A stretch of DNA of 9,281 nucleotides, taken from assembly GCA_937885735.1 (NCBI GenBank), contig CALABN010000335.1, positions 1 through 9,281 on the forward strand, given 5' to 3'. The DNA is from an uncultured Bacteroidota bacterium (GTDB lineage Bacteria > Bacteroidota > Bacteroidia > Bacteroidales > SZUA-534). Of this stretch, positions 1 to 6,492 are shown piece by piece. The position numbers were made by a program, and so were the translations under genes. The first letter of the stretch is position 1. Every line of letters starts with the position of its first letter. The notes beneath the pieces were generated by a model. The model was given only the letters and a program-made list of their open reading frames with translations, had not been told where the DNA came from and did no database searches.

Positions 1-348
1 CTCTGGAATATTAAGTGACATCATATCAATAAATACTTTGCATCCAATATCCTTGGTTGAACCATCATTCTTAAGTACCTTTTTAACCCATCTAAATTCG
101 TGGGTGTCCATACCAGGCTTAATACCAGTCTTAAGAGTTGAACCGTATTTTTCGCCACTTGTTGTGACATTACAGCTTAATGCTCCAGAGATGCCGTATA
201 AAGGAATATCAACCTCGCCACCAGGCATTTTAACAGTTTGTGTCAACCACTCAACGCTTGGAATAGTTACATTAACATTTTCGCCAATAAGCTTTTTGCT
301 TTTGTACCAAGTATCAGCAAGTATTGCTGCAGTCTTATCAATCTTCAT
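1..348 (-). CDS. Phage major tail tube protein (partial, 3' end beyond window)
   Basis: This gene encodes the inner tube of a contractile phage tail, through which DNA passes into the host. The frame is open for 116 codons from the ATG at 348-346 down to position 1, with no stop. The N-terminus begins MKIDKTAAILADTWYK, and a later stretch reads KMPGGEVDIPLYGISGA, with the MPGG and acidic/hydrophobic pattern seen in P2 gpFII-type tube proteins, which are usually about 170 residues. The start is fixed by an AGGAGGTG Shine-Dalgarno sequence 6 bases upstream. The gene begins inside the end of the sheath gene, overlapping it by 11 bases; sheath followed by tube is the standard order in P2-like tails and supports the call. 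Family assignment comes from residue pattern and position only. Confidence 0.8.
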   Translation of the reverse strand, partial: MKIDKTAAILADTWYKSKKLIGENVNVTIPSVEWLTQTVKMPGGEVDIPLYGISGALSCNVTTSGEKYGSTLKTGIKPGMDTHEFRWVKKVLKNDGSTKDIGCKVFIDMMSLNIPE

Positions 349-1825
349 TCTCAGCACCTCCTGGAATAAGTGTTGCATAACCTTCGTCGGTCCAAATAAC
401 AGTCAATGTTCCATCCTTAAACTGTGGAACCGGTGTATCTGTTAATTGCCATGCAAAGCTGCCGTTTTTGATATCAGAAATATCAATCATTCCATCTGCA
501 ATAAACTTTGGATGTCCAACAAGAGCACCAATATCAACAAGATTATCAAGCTTAGCTTCTTCGTCAGCAATGATTGATTCAAGTAAACCAACATTCATTG
601 GTCCATCTTGAAGCTCAGGGCTTGAAAGAATGAAATCGTTAGCAAGATAAATTTGCATTGCTCCGTACGTGTCAAAAATTTCTTTTCCAAGAGTTGCCTT
701 TTGCTCCTCGCTAAATGCCGAAGTATGGCCACCCCATAAACGCCAATTTCCATTCCAACGAATTGCTGTTGTAATGCCATTTGAATTAAGCTTGTTACCA
801 TCTTCGATGTCAATACCTTGGTTAACAGCTGTTGCACCAAAATAAAGAGAATCAATATTGATTACTTTATTTGATGCTGTTTCAAATGGGATTCCAGCGT
901 TATTCATATCTGTAATCATTTTTTGTGCAGCAAATAATGTTGAGATATGATACTTACGATTACCAGCTTTAACCATTGGATAAAAAGCTTTTGACCAAGG
1001 ATTATTGTAATTGTTTGTATCAGCCCAGTTAATAGCTTCGTCAACTGTTTGAACAGCAACGCTTTCTGCATTAACAAGTGGAATATCAACATAATATTGA
1101 GCTGTAAATCTTCAATTGATTGATTTTGTTGCTTCTGCGAGTGCAGTTTCAACAGCTGGAATTGAGGATGTTTTTGGTGCAAGAACAAGTGTAGGAACAA
1201 CATCTGTTTCTTGATATACACTTTTAAGGACCTTAAGTCCAGTAACAGCACCAGTTGTTGAATCCTTTGTTCCGATAACTGCACTTGCCATTTGTGCATC
1301 GGTCATTTCAATCTTGTTGTATGTATATGCGTTTGATGTAATTCCGGCTGAAGAAATATCCATAACAGTCAAAATTCCACGATTCATATCATAATCAAGA
1401 GAATAATCGACGCCTTCTGTTTTGCCAGTAAGTTCAAAAGAATCAACAATCATTTTTGAATCGGTAATTGTTGCCTTCTTTTGTACAAATGTCAATGTAC
1501 CTGTTTCATCATCGTCTGCGATGTGAATTGATGGGTCAAGAACATTGATAAAATGAACTGGTCCAATATTGCCTGATGCATTTCCAAAATGCACGTGCAT
1601 AGCTTCGCACAATGGGTATTGCTCCCAGTCTTCAGAATAACCTAAAAGGTTAATAGCTTCTTGCATATTATTGATAGTTACGACTTTATTGATGCTATCA
1701 GCTGAAAAGCCTTTGACAGTGTTAATTGGTGCAGCACCAACATAAACAACACCAGCATCAAACAAATCAACCTGCGTAATTTGGTCTTGTCCAAAATATG
1801 CATATCTGCCATGTAAGTAGCTCAT
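338..1825 (-). CDS. Contractile tail sheath protein, interrupted by one in-frame TGA
   Basis: The sheath surrounds the tail tube and contracts to drive it into the host. The gene spans 496 codons including the terminal TGA. Codon 238 (1114-1112) is also TGA, but the same frame continues immediately with RFTAQYYVDIP and stays open to 338. Both halves look like one sheath: the N-terminal half begins MSYLHGRYAYFGQDQITQV and contains GDxxNI-like glycine-rich segments, while the C-terminal half has GITTAIRWNGNWRLWGGHTSAF-type sequence (GIxTA, then W, then WGN/G and T), a hallmark of the family's C-terminal domain. Total length matches Firmicutes phage sheaths of roughly 450-500 residues. The start follows an AAGGAGG site. 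The gene sits between a putative tail terminator and the tail tube, the expected order. There is no Shine-Dalgarno before the next in-frame ATG (976), so the second half is unlikely to be an independent gene. Confidence 0.85.
355..362 (-). promoter_or_regulatory. Strong Shine-Dalgarno site of the tail tube gene
   Basis: On the minus strand this reads AGGAGGTG, a near-perfect anti-16S match, ending 6 bases before the tube ATG at 348. It lies inside the last codons of the sheath gene, in the stretch encoding Pro-Gly-Gly-Ala, so tube translation can start while the sheath is still being read. It is typical of Firmicutes-type translation and differs from the genes right of 3737. Confidence 0.85.
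1112..1114 (-). other. In-frame TGA at sheath codon 238
   Basis: The minus-strand context is AAA TCA ATC AAT TGA AGA TTT ACA, giving Lys-Ser-Ile-Asn-stop-Arg-Phe-Thr. Reading frame and protein similarity continue on both sides without any shift, so this is a single-codon interruption and not an indel. In related sheaths the residue after Ile-Asn is, as far as I recall, commonly glycine (ING followed by an aromatic), and GGA differs from TGA by one base. The Trp codons I checked in this gene are TGG, and TGA also ends two genes here in natural positions. Confidence 0.9.
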
Positions 1826-1831
1826 AGTTTG

Positions 1832-1838
1832 CCTCCTT
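1832..1838 (-). promoter_or_regulatory. Strong Shine-Dalgarno site of the sheath gene
   Basis: On the minus strand this reads AAGGAGG, 6 bases before the sheath ATG at 1825. Its first two bases are the last two of the TAA stop of the preceding gene (1839-1837), so termination and re-initiation are tightly coupled. It confirms the sheath start. Confidence 0.9.
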
Positions 1839-2412
1839 ATAATAAATGTCTGTATTCATTTGATGGATTTAGTGGCGAATACATTTCCACTGAAAAAGCG
1901 ATATCCAAATAATACATTGGATAGAAATTAATAAGAGATTTTTGTTCTTTAATTGTTCTGCGTTGAATGCCTTTTTTATAATCAATCTTATAACCATTGA
2001 TTGAACCTACAGTCTTAAGCTTGTTTGTAACAGCTTCACTAAAAGCAAAAACATCACGCCAACCTTCAGCATCACGCTTATAAGTTTTGTTAACAGAGAT
2101 TTCAACGTCGTTTTTTTCGTCTTTGCTAGTGCCAGGATTCCAAACTGCTAAATGAATAATGATGTCAACTGAGCCTTGATGTTCTAAAATGCTTTCATCG
2201 GTATCGTCAAGCTGAACAACGGCAAACGGAGCGTGTTTTTTAAACTCTGCTTCATTCAATTCGTCAAACGGAACAAACATTGAGAATATTTCAGGCTTTG
2301 CCAATATAAATTCGCCAGTTAATAAATCAACTGGTTTTTTTAAATTAACGTTTTCACAAGCCTCTACAAGCCAGCTGTTAATTGAATCAATGCAATTCAT
2401 AATGTTTTGCAT
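1837..2412 (-). CDS. Putative phage tail terminator/completion protein
   Basis: This 191-residue protein begins MQNIMNCIDSINSWLVEAC. I see no enzymatic motif. The middle contains HAPFAVVQLDD followed by an acidic segment and a beta-rich stretch (SVDIIIHLAVWNPG), then GWRDVFAFSEAV and a C-terminal aromatic beta region. This layout (a 'PF..V.LDD' strand, 'I...V', 'GWRD' helix) resembles small tail-terminator or tail-completion proteins placed just before the sheath in Firmicutes myo-type phages; the assignment rests mainly on position. An ATG 15 bases upstream (2427) is also in frame, but GGAGG at 2425-2421 lies at the right distance for 2412 and would fall inside the longer version. The gene starts one base after the previous gene's TGA. 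Confidence 0.6.
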   Translation of the reverse strand: MQNIMNCIDSINSWLVEACENVNLKKPVDLLTGEFILAKPEIFSMFVPFDELNEAEFKKHAPFAVVQLDDTDESILEHQGSVDIIIHLAVWNPGTSKDEKNDVEISVNKTYKRDAEGWRDVFAFSEAVTNKLKTVGSINGYKIDYKKGIQRRTIKEQKSLINFYPMYYLDIAFSVEMYSPLNPSNEYRHLL

Positions 2413-2413
2413 A

Positions 2414-2731
2414 TCAATAGCCTCCATTAGCCTTCATAGTTACAAGTGCCATTCCAAAATCTTCTGTCCAAGATAAAACAATATAATCAACACCATCATA
2501 ATCGATTAATGTTCCATAGCCTTTTCTAGGTGGCAAATCAGAACATTTTGCATAGAATGCACGGTCGGCTTCACCGATTTCATCCATCATTCCACCCTTA
2601 AGCTCTTTTAGAATGTCGTTATCTTCAACGACTCGAATTTTTTCACCTTCGACAAAGCGTTCAACTGCAAAATCGTCAATATCGAGAAAGACATCATAAA
2701 TGTCTTCCTCGATTAAATCTTTTAAACTCAT
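2414..2731 (-). CDS. Phage head-tail joining protein (lambda gpFII / Gifsy-2-like family)
   Basis: This 105-residue protein is likely to sit at the portal-tail interface and complete the head before tail attachment. It begins MSLKDLIEEDIYDVFLDIDDF, matching the 'MSLKD...DI..VFLd.deFA' opening of small prophage joining proteins (the family sometimes labelled 'ATP-binding sugar transporter-like', PF13856), and continues with FAVERFVEGEKIRVVEDND, a 'CSDLPPRKGYGTLIDYDGVDYIV'-type segment (KxSDLPxRxxxG...G..Y.V) and an ending Glu-Asp-Phe-Gly-Met-Ala-Leu that fit the same family. It starts 5 bases after the upstream TAA and has no clear Shine-Dalgarno sequence, unlike its neighbours, so translation is probably coupled to the gene before it. 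It ends in TGA one base ahead of the next start. Confidence 0.7.
   Translation of the reverse strand: MSLKDLIEEDIYDVFLDIDDFAVERFVEGEKIRVVEDNDILKELKGGMMDEIGEADRAFYAKCSDLPPRKGYGTLIDYDGVDYIVLSWTEDFGMALVTMKANGGY
2421..2425 (-). promoter_or_regulatory. Shine-Dalgarno site that decides the start at 2412
   Basis: On the minus strand this is GGAGG, 8 bases before the ATG at 2412-2410. It lies immediately after the alternative ATG at 2427-2425, overlapping it, so it cannot serve that one. It therefore favours the 191-residue form over the 196-residue form, and it also shows that the TGA at 2416-2414 is used as a real stop. Confidence 0.75.
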
Positions 2732-2736
2732 ATCGT

Positions 2737-3129
2737 TTACTGTGGGAGCTCTGCATCAAAAACTGGTGCATCAGCATCATCTGTCTCAATATCATTCTCA
2801 ACGCTATCACCTGCTGCAAGAATGACATTAATAATATCGTCCTTCTTTTTAACACCCTTTGGAATAACAATGCCTGATTCATTTGCCATTGCTTTGAGCT
2901 TATCAATACTCATTCTCTTTAAAGCATCAATATTGATTACATTGCTAGTTAAATCTTCTTCAACTGTTGGCTTTTCTGTATCAGTTTGTTCAACCTTGAT
3001 TGCAATGCCAAGATTGACAAGTCTTGTTTCCTCCTCTGCAGAAAGACTAATTGGTGGATGTGAGCTATTAATTGGCTTAACTTGTTTGCCAATTCGCATT
3101 CCGTATGTACCGTTAATGATTTTAATCAT
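2737..3129 (-). CDS. Small phage head-region protein with a C-terminal HeH/LEM-like domain
   Basis: This is a 130-residue protein between the capsid and head-tail joining genes. The N-terminus (MIKIINGTYGMRIGKQVKPI, then SAEEETRLVNLGIAIKV near residues 30-45) is a pattern often found in short proteins next to capsid genes of Firmicutes phages. Residues about 70-105 read IDALKRMSIDKLKAMANESGI, then IPKGVKKKDDIINVIL: a helix-extended loop-helix (HeH) fold with the typical 'L..eLk.lA...GI..pkg.kK.dlI..I' spacing, a small nucleic-acid or protein binding module related to SAP/LEM domains. The last 20 residues are acidic (ENDIETDDADAP). The start lies 8 bases after a GAGGAGG site and 3 bases after the capsid stop. 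Its exact role in head assembly is unknown. Confidence 0.65.
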   Translation of the reverse strand: MIKIINGTYGMRIGKQVKPINSSHPPISLSAEEETRLVNLGIAIKVEQTDTEKPTVEEDLTSNVINIDALKRMSIDKLKAMANESGIVIPKGVKKKDDIINVILAAGDSVENDIETDDADAPVFDAELPQ

Positions 3130-3132
3130 TGC

Positions 3133-3737
3133 TTAATCCTCCTCAACAACCTCTGCTGTAACCCAAGGATTAACCTTTTTAGGTAGTGGAAGAGGATGAG
3201 AATGAAGAATAATTTCTCTAGTTCCGTGCTTCTTATCAGAGATATACTGAGGAACACGAGCACCAGTATAATTAACATAATCCTCTGCATCGCCCTCACC
3301 TTCAAGAAGAATAGTGCTACCATAAGATGTGTGACCGCATGCAGGAGCAGTAATAACAATGCTTGTTGTTGGAACAAATGGAACAATTTCGCCAGTTGCA
3401 TCATCTTGATATGTTTCATCATAAGTGATTACATTTAGCTTATGACCCATAACAATGATATAACCAAGAAGAGCTGCGCCGGCAATATCTGTTGAAATGC
3501 CAAGAGCACCTGCATCAAGATTCTTTGTATCAAGTTGCTTAATGAATTCTGCATTGTTCTTGAGAACAGAGATTGCAAGAGAACCGCAAAGAAGGTCTGA
3601 TGCTTCCTTGCCCTCAGTTGTAAGCATCTTAACCATTGCCCAGATGTCAGCTTCAATAGTTGCCCATGGTGTTGTAGAATCCCAAGTGGCATTTGGTGTG
3701 AAAAGAGTTCCATTATTTCCATTGTTTGAAAAATCAA
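3133..3737 (-). CDS. Phage major capsid protein, gpE-like (5' part missing at the junction)
   Basis: About 200 C-terminal residues of a capsid protein that builds the icosahedral head. Visible features of the lambda gpE / Phage_cap_E group are: TWDSTTPWATIEADIWAMV (W, then a 'PWATIEADI'-like stretch that starts a helix), a central LLGYIIVMGHKLNVITYDETY with an acidic loop DDATGEIVPFVPTTSIVI, and the ending HSHPLPLPKKVNPWVTAEV, which matches the family's '...PLP....P.aWv.a.V' C-terminus. Full-length relatives have about 330-350 residues, so roughly the first 130-150 are absent. Instead of its own N-terminus, the frame runs straight into a biotin carboxylase. It is followed 3 bases later by the HeH-domain gene, as expected in a head cassette. 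The left part of this assignment is firm; the exact upstream limit is uncertain by about 15 bases. Confidence 0.8.
3138..3144 (-). promoter_or_regulatory. Strong Shine-Dalgarno site of the HeH-domain gene
   Basis: The minus strand reads GAGGAGG, located within the last Glu-Glu-Asp codons of the capsid gene and 8 bases ahead of the ATG at 3129. It couples translation of the two genes and confirms this start. Confidence 0.85.
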
Positions 3738-3750
3738 TTTGACAATCAAT
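3725..3750. other. Junction between the phage segment and the Bacteroidota segment
   Basis: On the minus strand the protein passes from the barrel-sandwich end of a biotin carboxylase (VYCSVNDENKTIDCQ) directly into a capsid segment (DFSNNGNNGTLFTPNATW) around Ile-Asp-Phe. Base composition, codon choice and translation signals differ on the two sides: AT-rich with AGGAGG sites to the left, GC-richer with no Shine-Dalgarno sites and TAnnTTTG promoter boxes to the right. As a sample, the row at 2101-2160 has 22 G+C of 60 and the row at 8161-8220 has 32 of 60. No direct or inverted repeat, tRNA or integrase is visible at the switch. The precise base cannot be placed from this sequence alone; a few shared bases (as in a chimeric join at microhomology) are possible. 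Confidence 0.85.
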
Positions 3751-5436
3751 GGTCTTGTTTTCATCATTCACCGAACAGTAAACCGTCTCGGTGCGGCCAT
3801 TCAGCATGATTTTCAACTGATTATCCTCAAAATGGATAAATTCGACCTTGAAAGGCTGTGCCTCGATGCTGCCTTCCAGATATCCCGCTTGCACTTTTTT
3901 AATGCTGACCGGAATTTTTTTACCTTCCACATCGACAGTGAGTTGCATGTGGAAACGCCAGTAACCGATTTGTTCCCAAACGTTTTCAGTTTCGCTGTTG
4001 AACTGCTTCTTGCAGCAATCGTACAGCAAAAACGAAGCGACAATATCATTCGTATTTATCGCTCTGCGACTTTCGGTCAAGGCCGTCAGCAATTCGTCCT
4101 TATGGCTTTCGCAAAACGATGTATCTAACTTGTTTTCAACAAAATCCTGATTCTTGATGATTTCCCAAAGATAAGCCTTGTTGGTGGTCAGACCTTGCAA
4201 AATGAACTCGTTCAAGGCACGTTTGGCCGTGTCGATGGCACCTTGACGGTCTTTGGCATGACAGGTCAGTTTGGCAATCATCGGGTCGTAGGCTTCTGAA
4301 ATCGTGCAAGTTCCATCGATGCTGCTGTCGACGCGCGCCCCTCTGATTTGCGGTTCGTGATAGGCTGTCAGTTTGCCGGGAGTCGGCAAAAATCCGTTTT
4401 CAGGATTTTCGGCATAAACGCGCAACTCGATGGCGTGGCCTTGTGCCGTGATGCTTTCCTGCGTGTAACCCATTTCCTTGCCGCGTGCAATGCGGATTTG
4501 CTCCTCAACAATGTCGATGCCCGTGCGTTGTTCGGTGACAGGATGCTCCACCTGAATGCGGGTGTTCATCTCCAAGAAATAGAAATTCAGGTCCTTATCG
4601 ACCAAAAACTCAATGGTTCCCGCATTTTTGTAACCCACTTTTTTGCAAAGTCGGACTGCCGTCTCAAACATCTGTTGGCGCTTTTCCTCCGTCAAAGTCG
4701 GCGAAGGCGATTCCTCGATGATTTTCTGATAACGGCGCTGGATGGTACATTCGCGCTCGTGCAAATGAATGACATTGCCGAAATGGTCAGCCAAGACCTG
4801 CACTTCGATATGTCGCGGATTTTCAATGTATTGCTCAACGAAAACGGTGCCATCTCCGAAATATTTCTCCGCCTCGCGAGAAGCGCGTTCCAATTCATCT
4901 TTCAGCGTTGCCTTGCTGCCGACGATGTGCATTCCCTTGCCGCCGCCGCCAGCCGCCGCCTTAATCAAGACGGGATAAGGCATGGCATCGGCCTGTGCCA
5001 AAATTTCATCAATGCTGCCCGTAATGCCGAAAGTAACGGGAATATCGTTTTCGATGGCAAATTGCCTTGCCGCAATCTTGTTGCCCATCAGCCGCATGGT
5101 TTCGGCATCGGGGCCAATGAAAATCAAGTTGTTGGCAGCACAAGCCTCAGCCAATTCAGGACTTTCGGAAAGGAAACCATAGCCAGGATGAATGGCTTCG
5201 GCGCCTGCATCAAGTGCCGCATCGATGATTTTCTGTATGTTGAGATAGGTGTCCTTCAACGTGCCGTTGCCCAAGGGACAGGCTTCATCGGCCATGCGAC
5301 GGTGCAAAGCCTGGGCATCATTGTCGGCGAAAACGGCCACCGAAACGATATGCAACTTGCGCAATGTCTTGATGATACGCACTGCAATCTCGCCACGGTT
5401 GGCCACAAGGACCTTATTGATTCTTCTGCTGTTCAT
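3738..5436 (-). CDS. Biotin carboxylase subunit of an acyl-CoA/acetyl-CoA carboxylase (3' truncated)
   Basis: This ATP-grasp enzyme carboxylates biotin with bicarbonate and ATP, the first half-reaction of acetyl-, propionyl- or methylcrotonyl-CoA carboxylases. Numbering from the ATG at 5436: N-terminal domain with KVLVANRGEIAVRI (8-21) and HPGYGFLSE (83-91); ATP-grasp glycine loop AAAGGGGKGMH (160-170) after Lys159; His209 and Glu211; the ERECTIQRRYQK segment (227-238); catalytic-site Glu276, then EMNTRIQVEHPVTE (289-302) with Glu289, Asn291, Arg293, Gln295 and Glu297; and the C-terminal domain to about 450. Residues about 500-565 look like a BT (biotin carboxyl carrier-binding) domain. A C-terminal biotinyl domain with an MKM motif would follow but is absent, as the frame switches to a capsid protein. 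The ATG at 5436 sits just before the conserved start; the in-frame ATG at 5508 would add 24 residues with no similarity and covers the promoter box. Substrate specificity cannot be told. Confidence 0.93.
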
Positions 5437-5455
5437 ATCGAATGTTGTAATGGCA

Positions 5456-5463
5456 CAAAAATA
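5456..5463 (-). promoter_or_regulatory. Candidate Bacteroidota -7 box for the biotin carboxylase gene
   Basis: On the minus strand this is TATTTTTG, an exact match to the TAnnTTTG -7 consensus of the Bacteroidota primary sigma factor. It lies 19 bases before the ATG at 5436, which would leave a leader of about a dozen bases. The -33 region (about 22 bases further upstream, CTGTTT) matches TTTG only weakly. Short leaders without a Shine-Dalgarno sequence are common in this phylum. Confidence 0.5.
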
Positions 5464-5567
5464 GGGATTTTTCTTTTTTAAACAGATAATTGGCATCAAC
5501 AAAATCAACTGCTAACCTATTGGCCTAAAAAATACATTTCATTTTTTCCATCAATTGAACATTTTAT

Positions 5568-5575
5568 TATTTTTG
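5568..5575 (+). promoter_or_regulatory. Candidate -7 box 1 for the zinc-ribbon/kinase operon
   Basis: The plus strand reads TATTTTTG, matching the Bacteroidota TAnnTTTG -7 consensus. Transcription would start near 5581, giving a leader of about 40 bases. The -33 position, around 5542-5547, is a run of T without a clear TTTG. Confidence 0.4.
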
Positions 5576-5587
5576 CCCAAATTTGAT

Positions 5588-5595
5588 TAAATTTG
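5588..5595 (+). promoter_or_regulatory. Candidate -7 box 2 for the zinc-ribbon/kinase operon
   Basis: The plus strand reads TAAATTTG, a second exact TAnnTTTG match, 12 bases downstream of the first. It would give a leader of about 20 bases. No TTTG is found 19-21 bases upstream, so which of the two boxes is used cannot be decided from sequence. Confidence 0.4.
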
Positions 5596-5623
5596 CTTGA
5601 ACATCAGGCAAAAAGAAAATACC

Positions 5624-6475
5624 ATGAACGATAACGACAGACAACAAGTCCGTGTGCGGACTAACGAACAGCAGTCCGAGGCCGTAAAACCCAACGTCAA
5701 CATTGAGGAGAAGAAGAGCCTGACAAACTGTCCGCATTGCGGCGCGGCGATAGAAGAAAAATATGAGATTTGCCCTGTCTGCGGCTACAAACTGGTTGAT
5801 TACTGCACATTCTGCGGTTCACCCATGTTGTCTACCGACATCGATTGTCCCGAATGTGGAATGCCCTCTGATGGCATCATTTGCCCCGACTGCGGCACCC
5901 TTAATTTCAGAAGTTTCTGCCGCAAATGCAGCAAGCCCCTCTCGAGGGTCGCACGAAAGTCAGTCGAAAAAGCCATGGCCGACCCCAAGGTTCAGGAAGC
6001 CGCCCGCATCTTCGCCAAAATGGCAGAACTGGAAAATGAATTGAAAAACGCAGATGATGACGACGCATCCGAGGACAATACGCCTCACGAGCCTACCGAA
6101 GCGGAACTTCGCTTGCGCGAATTGATGGGCAAAGTGGGTTTCAAGCCGGCAGAAAAACCCAAGGCACAGCCAAAGTCATCACCATCGCGCAGCCGCGAGG
6201 CCGTGATGGAAGAATACCAACGCATGGTGGAAGAAGCCAATAAAGTGCTGGAAACGATGGTGCCGCCTGCAGGATGCACTCCCCAGGAACAACGCAACTA
6301 CGCCACCGCACGCAAAGTGGCCATCATGGAAACCGTGAAAACAGAAGTCACGCTTGGATGGGTCTGCAACCGATGCCATATACTGCACAACGACCCAAGC
6401 GAATGTGGCGTGAGGGAATTTGGGGGAAAGTGGACTACGGAAACAATTGTCACACAAAAGAAAGTCTATAAATAA
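5624..6475 (+). CDS. Zinc-ribbon protein with six CxxC knuckles, partner of the downstream kinase
   Basis: A 283-residue soluble protein of unknown specific function. Six regularly spaced CxxC pairs fill residues 36-102 (Cys36/39, 50/53, 61/64, 75/78, 87/90, 99/102), several as CPxCG, which fits three zinc ribbons in tandem (double-zinc-ribbon/DZR type), usually protein-protein or nucleic-acid docking modules. Residues about 105-240 are charged, probably helical and partly disordered, with an acidic run (NADDDDASED) and a Lys/Pro/Ser-rich linker. The C-terminus holds a separate CNRCHILHNDPSEC motif (Cys248, Cys251, Cys261, with His252/His255 as possible fourth ligand) inside a W-rich beta region. 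No signal peptide or membrane segment is visible. The ATG at 5624 is chosen; a TTG at 5597 is in frame but would overlap the promoter box. It lies 17 bases before the kinase gene, so co-transcription is likely. I infer a role as kinase adaptor or substrate from context only. Confidence 0.8.
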   Translation: MNDNDRQQVRVRTNEQQSEAVKPNVNIEEKKSLTNCPHCGAAIEEKYEICPVCGYKLVDYCTFCGSPMLSTDIDCPECGMPSDGIICPDCGTLNFRSFCRKCSKPLSRVARKSVEKAMADPKVQEAARIFAKMAELENELKNADDDDASEDNTPHEPTEAELRLRELMGKVGFKPAEKPKAQPKSSPSRSREAVMEEYQRMVEEANKVLETMVPPAGCTPQEQRNYATARKVAIMETVKTEVTLGWVCNRCHILHNDPSECGVREFGGKWTTETIVTQKKVYK

Positions 6476-6492
6476 AACAACATATAAAGCCC

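Larger units (their letters stand above)
5437..5623. promoter_or_regulatory. Divergent promoter region between the carboxylase and zinc-ribbon genes
   Basis: This 187-base AT-rich stretch separates two divergently read genes and is the only sizeable noncoding gap on the right side. It contains one minus-strand and two plus-strand TAnnTTTG boxes. I see no tRNA, riboswitch or clear palindromic operator in it. No strong terminator hairpin is expected, since both genes start here. Confidence 0.6.

Noticed and set aside
338..976. Second half of the sheath as a separate gene starting at ATG 976
   Set aside because: Coding similarity and the open frame extend upstream of 976 to the TGA at 1114, and no Shine-Dalgarno sequence precedes 976.
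1..3737. Phage with a wholly recoded TGA codon
   Set aside because: Only one internal TGA is seen, the Trp codons checked are TGG, and TGA ends two genes at natural positions (2414-2416 and 338-340).
3133..5436. Prophage integrated into the carboxylase gene
   Set aside because: The phage side breaks in the middle of the capsid gene, not at a phage end; no integrase, attachment repeat or tRNA is seen at the junction.
4348..5481. Long plus-strand open frame (377 codons) opposite the carboxylase gene
   Set aside because: It is the antisense shadow of a highly conserved enzyme; its translation has no recognisable motif.
3133..5508. One 791-residue biotin carboxylase-capsid fusion protein
   Set aside because: The two parts belong to unrelated families, each is truncated at the join, and composition and translation signals change there; a chimeric join with a chance common frame is more likely.
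5597..5623. TTG start of the zinc-ribbon protein at 5597
   Set aside because: The ATG at 5624 follows a typical A-rich Bacteroidota leader, and the second promoter box at 5588-5595 would leave the TTG at about the transcription start.
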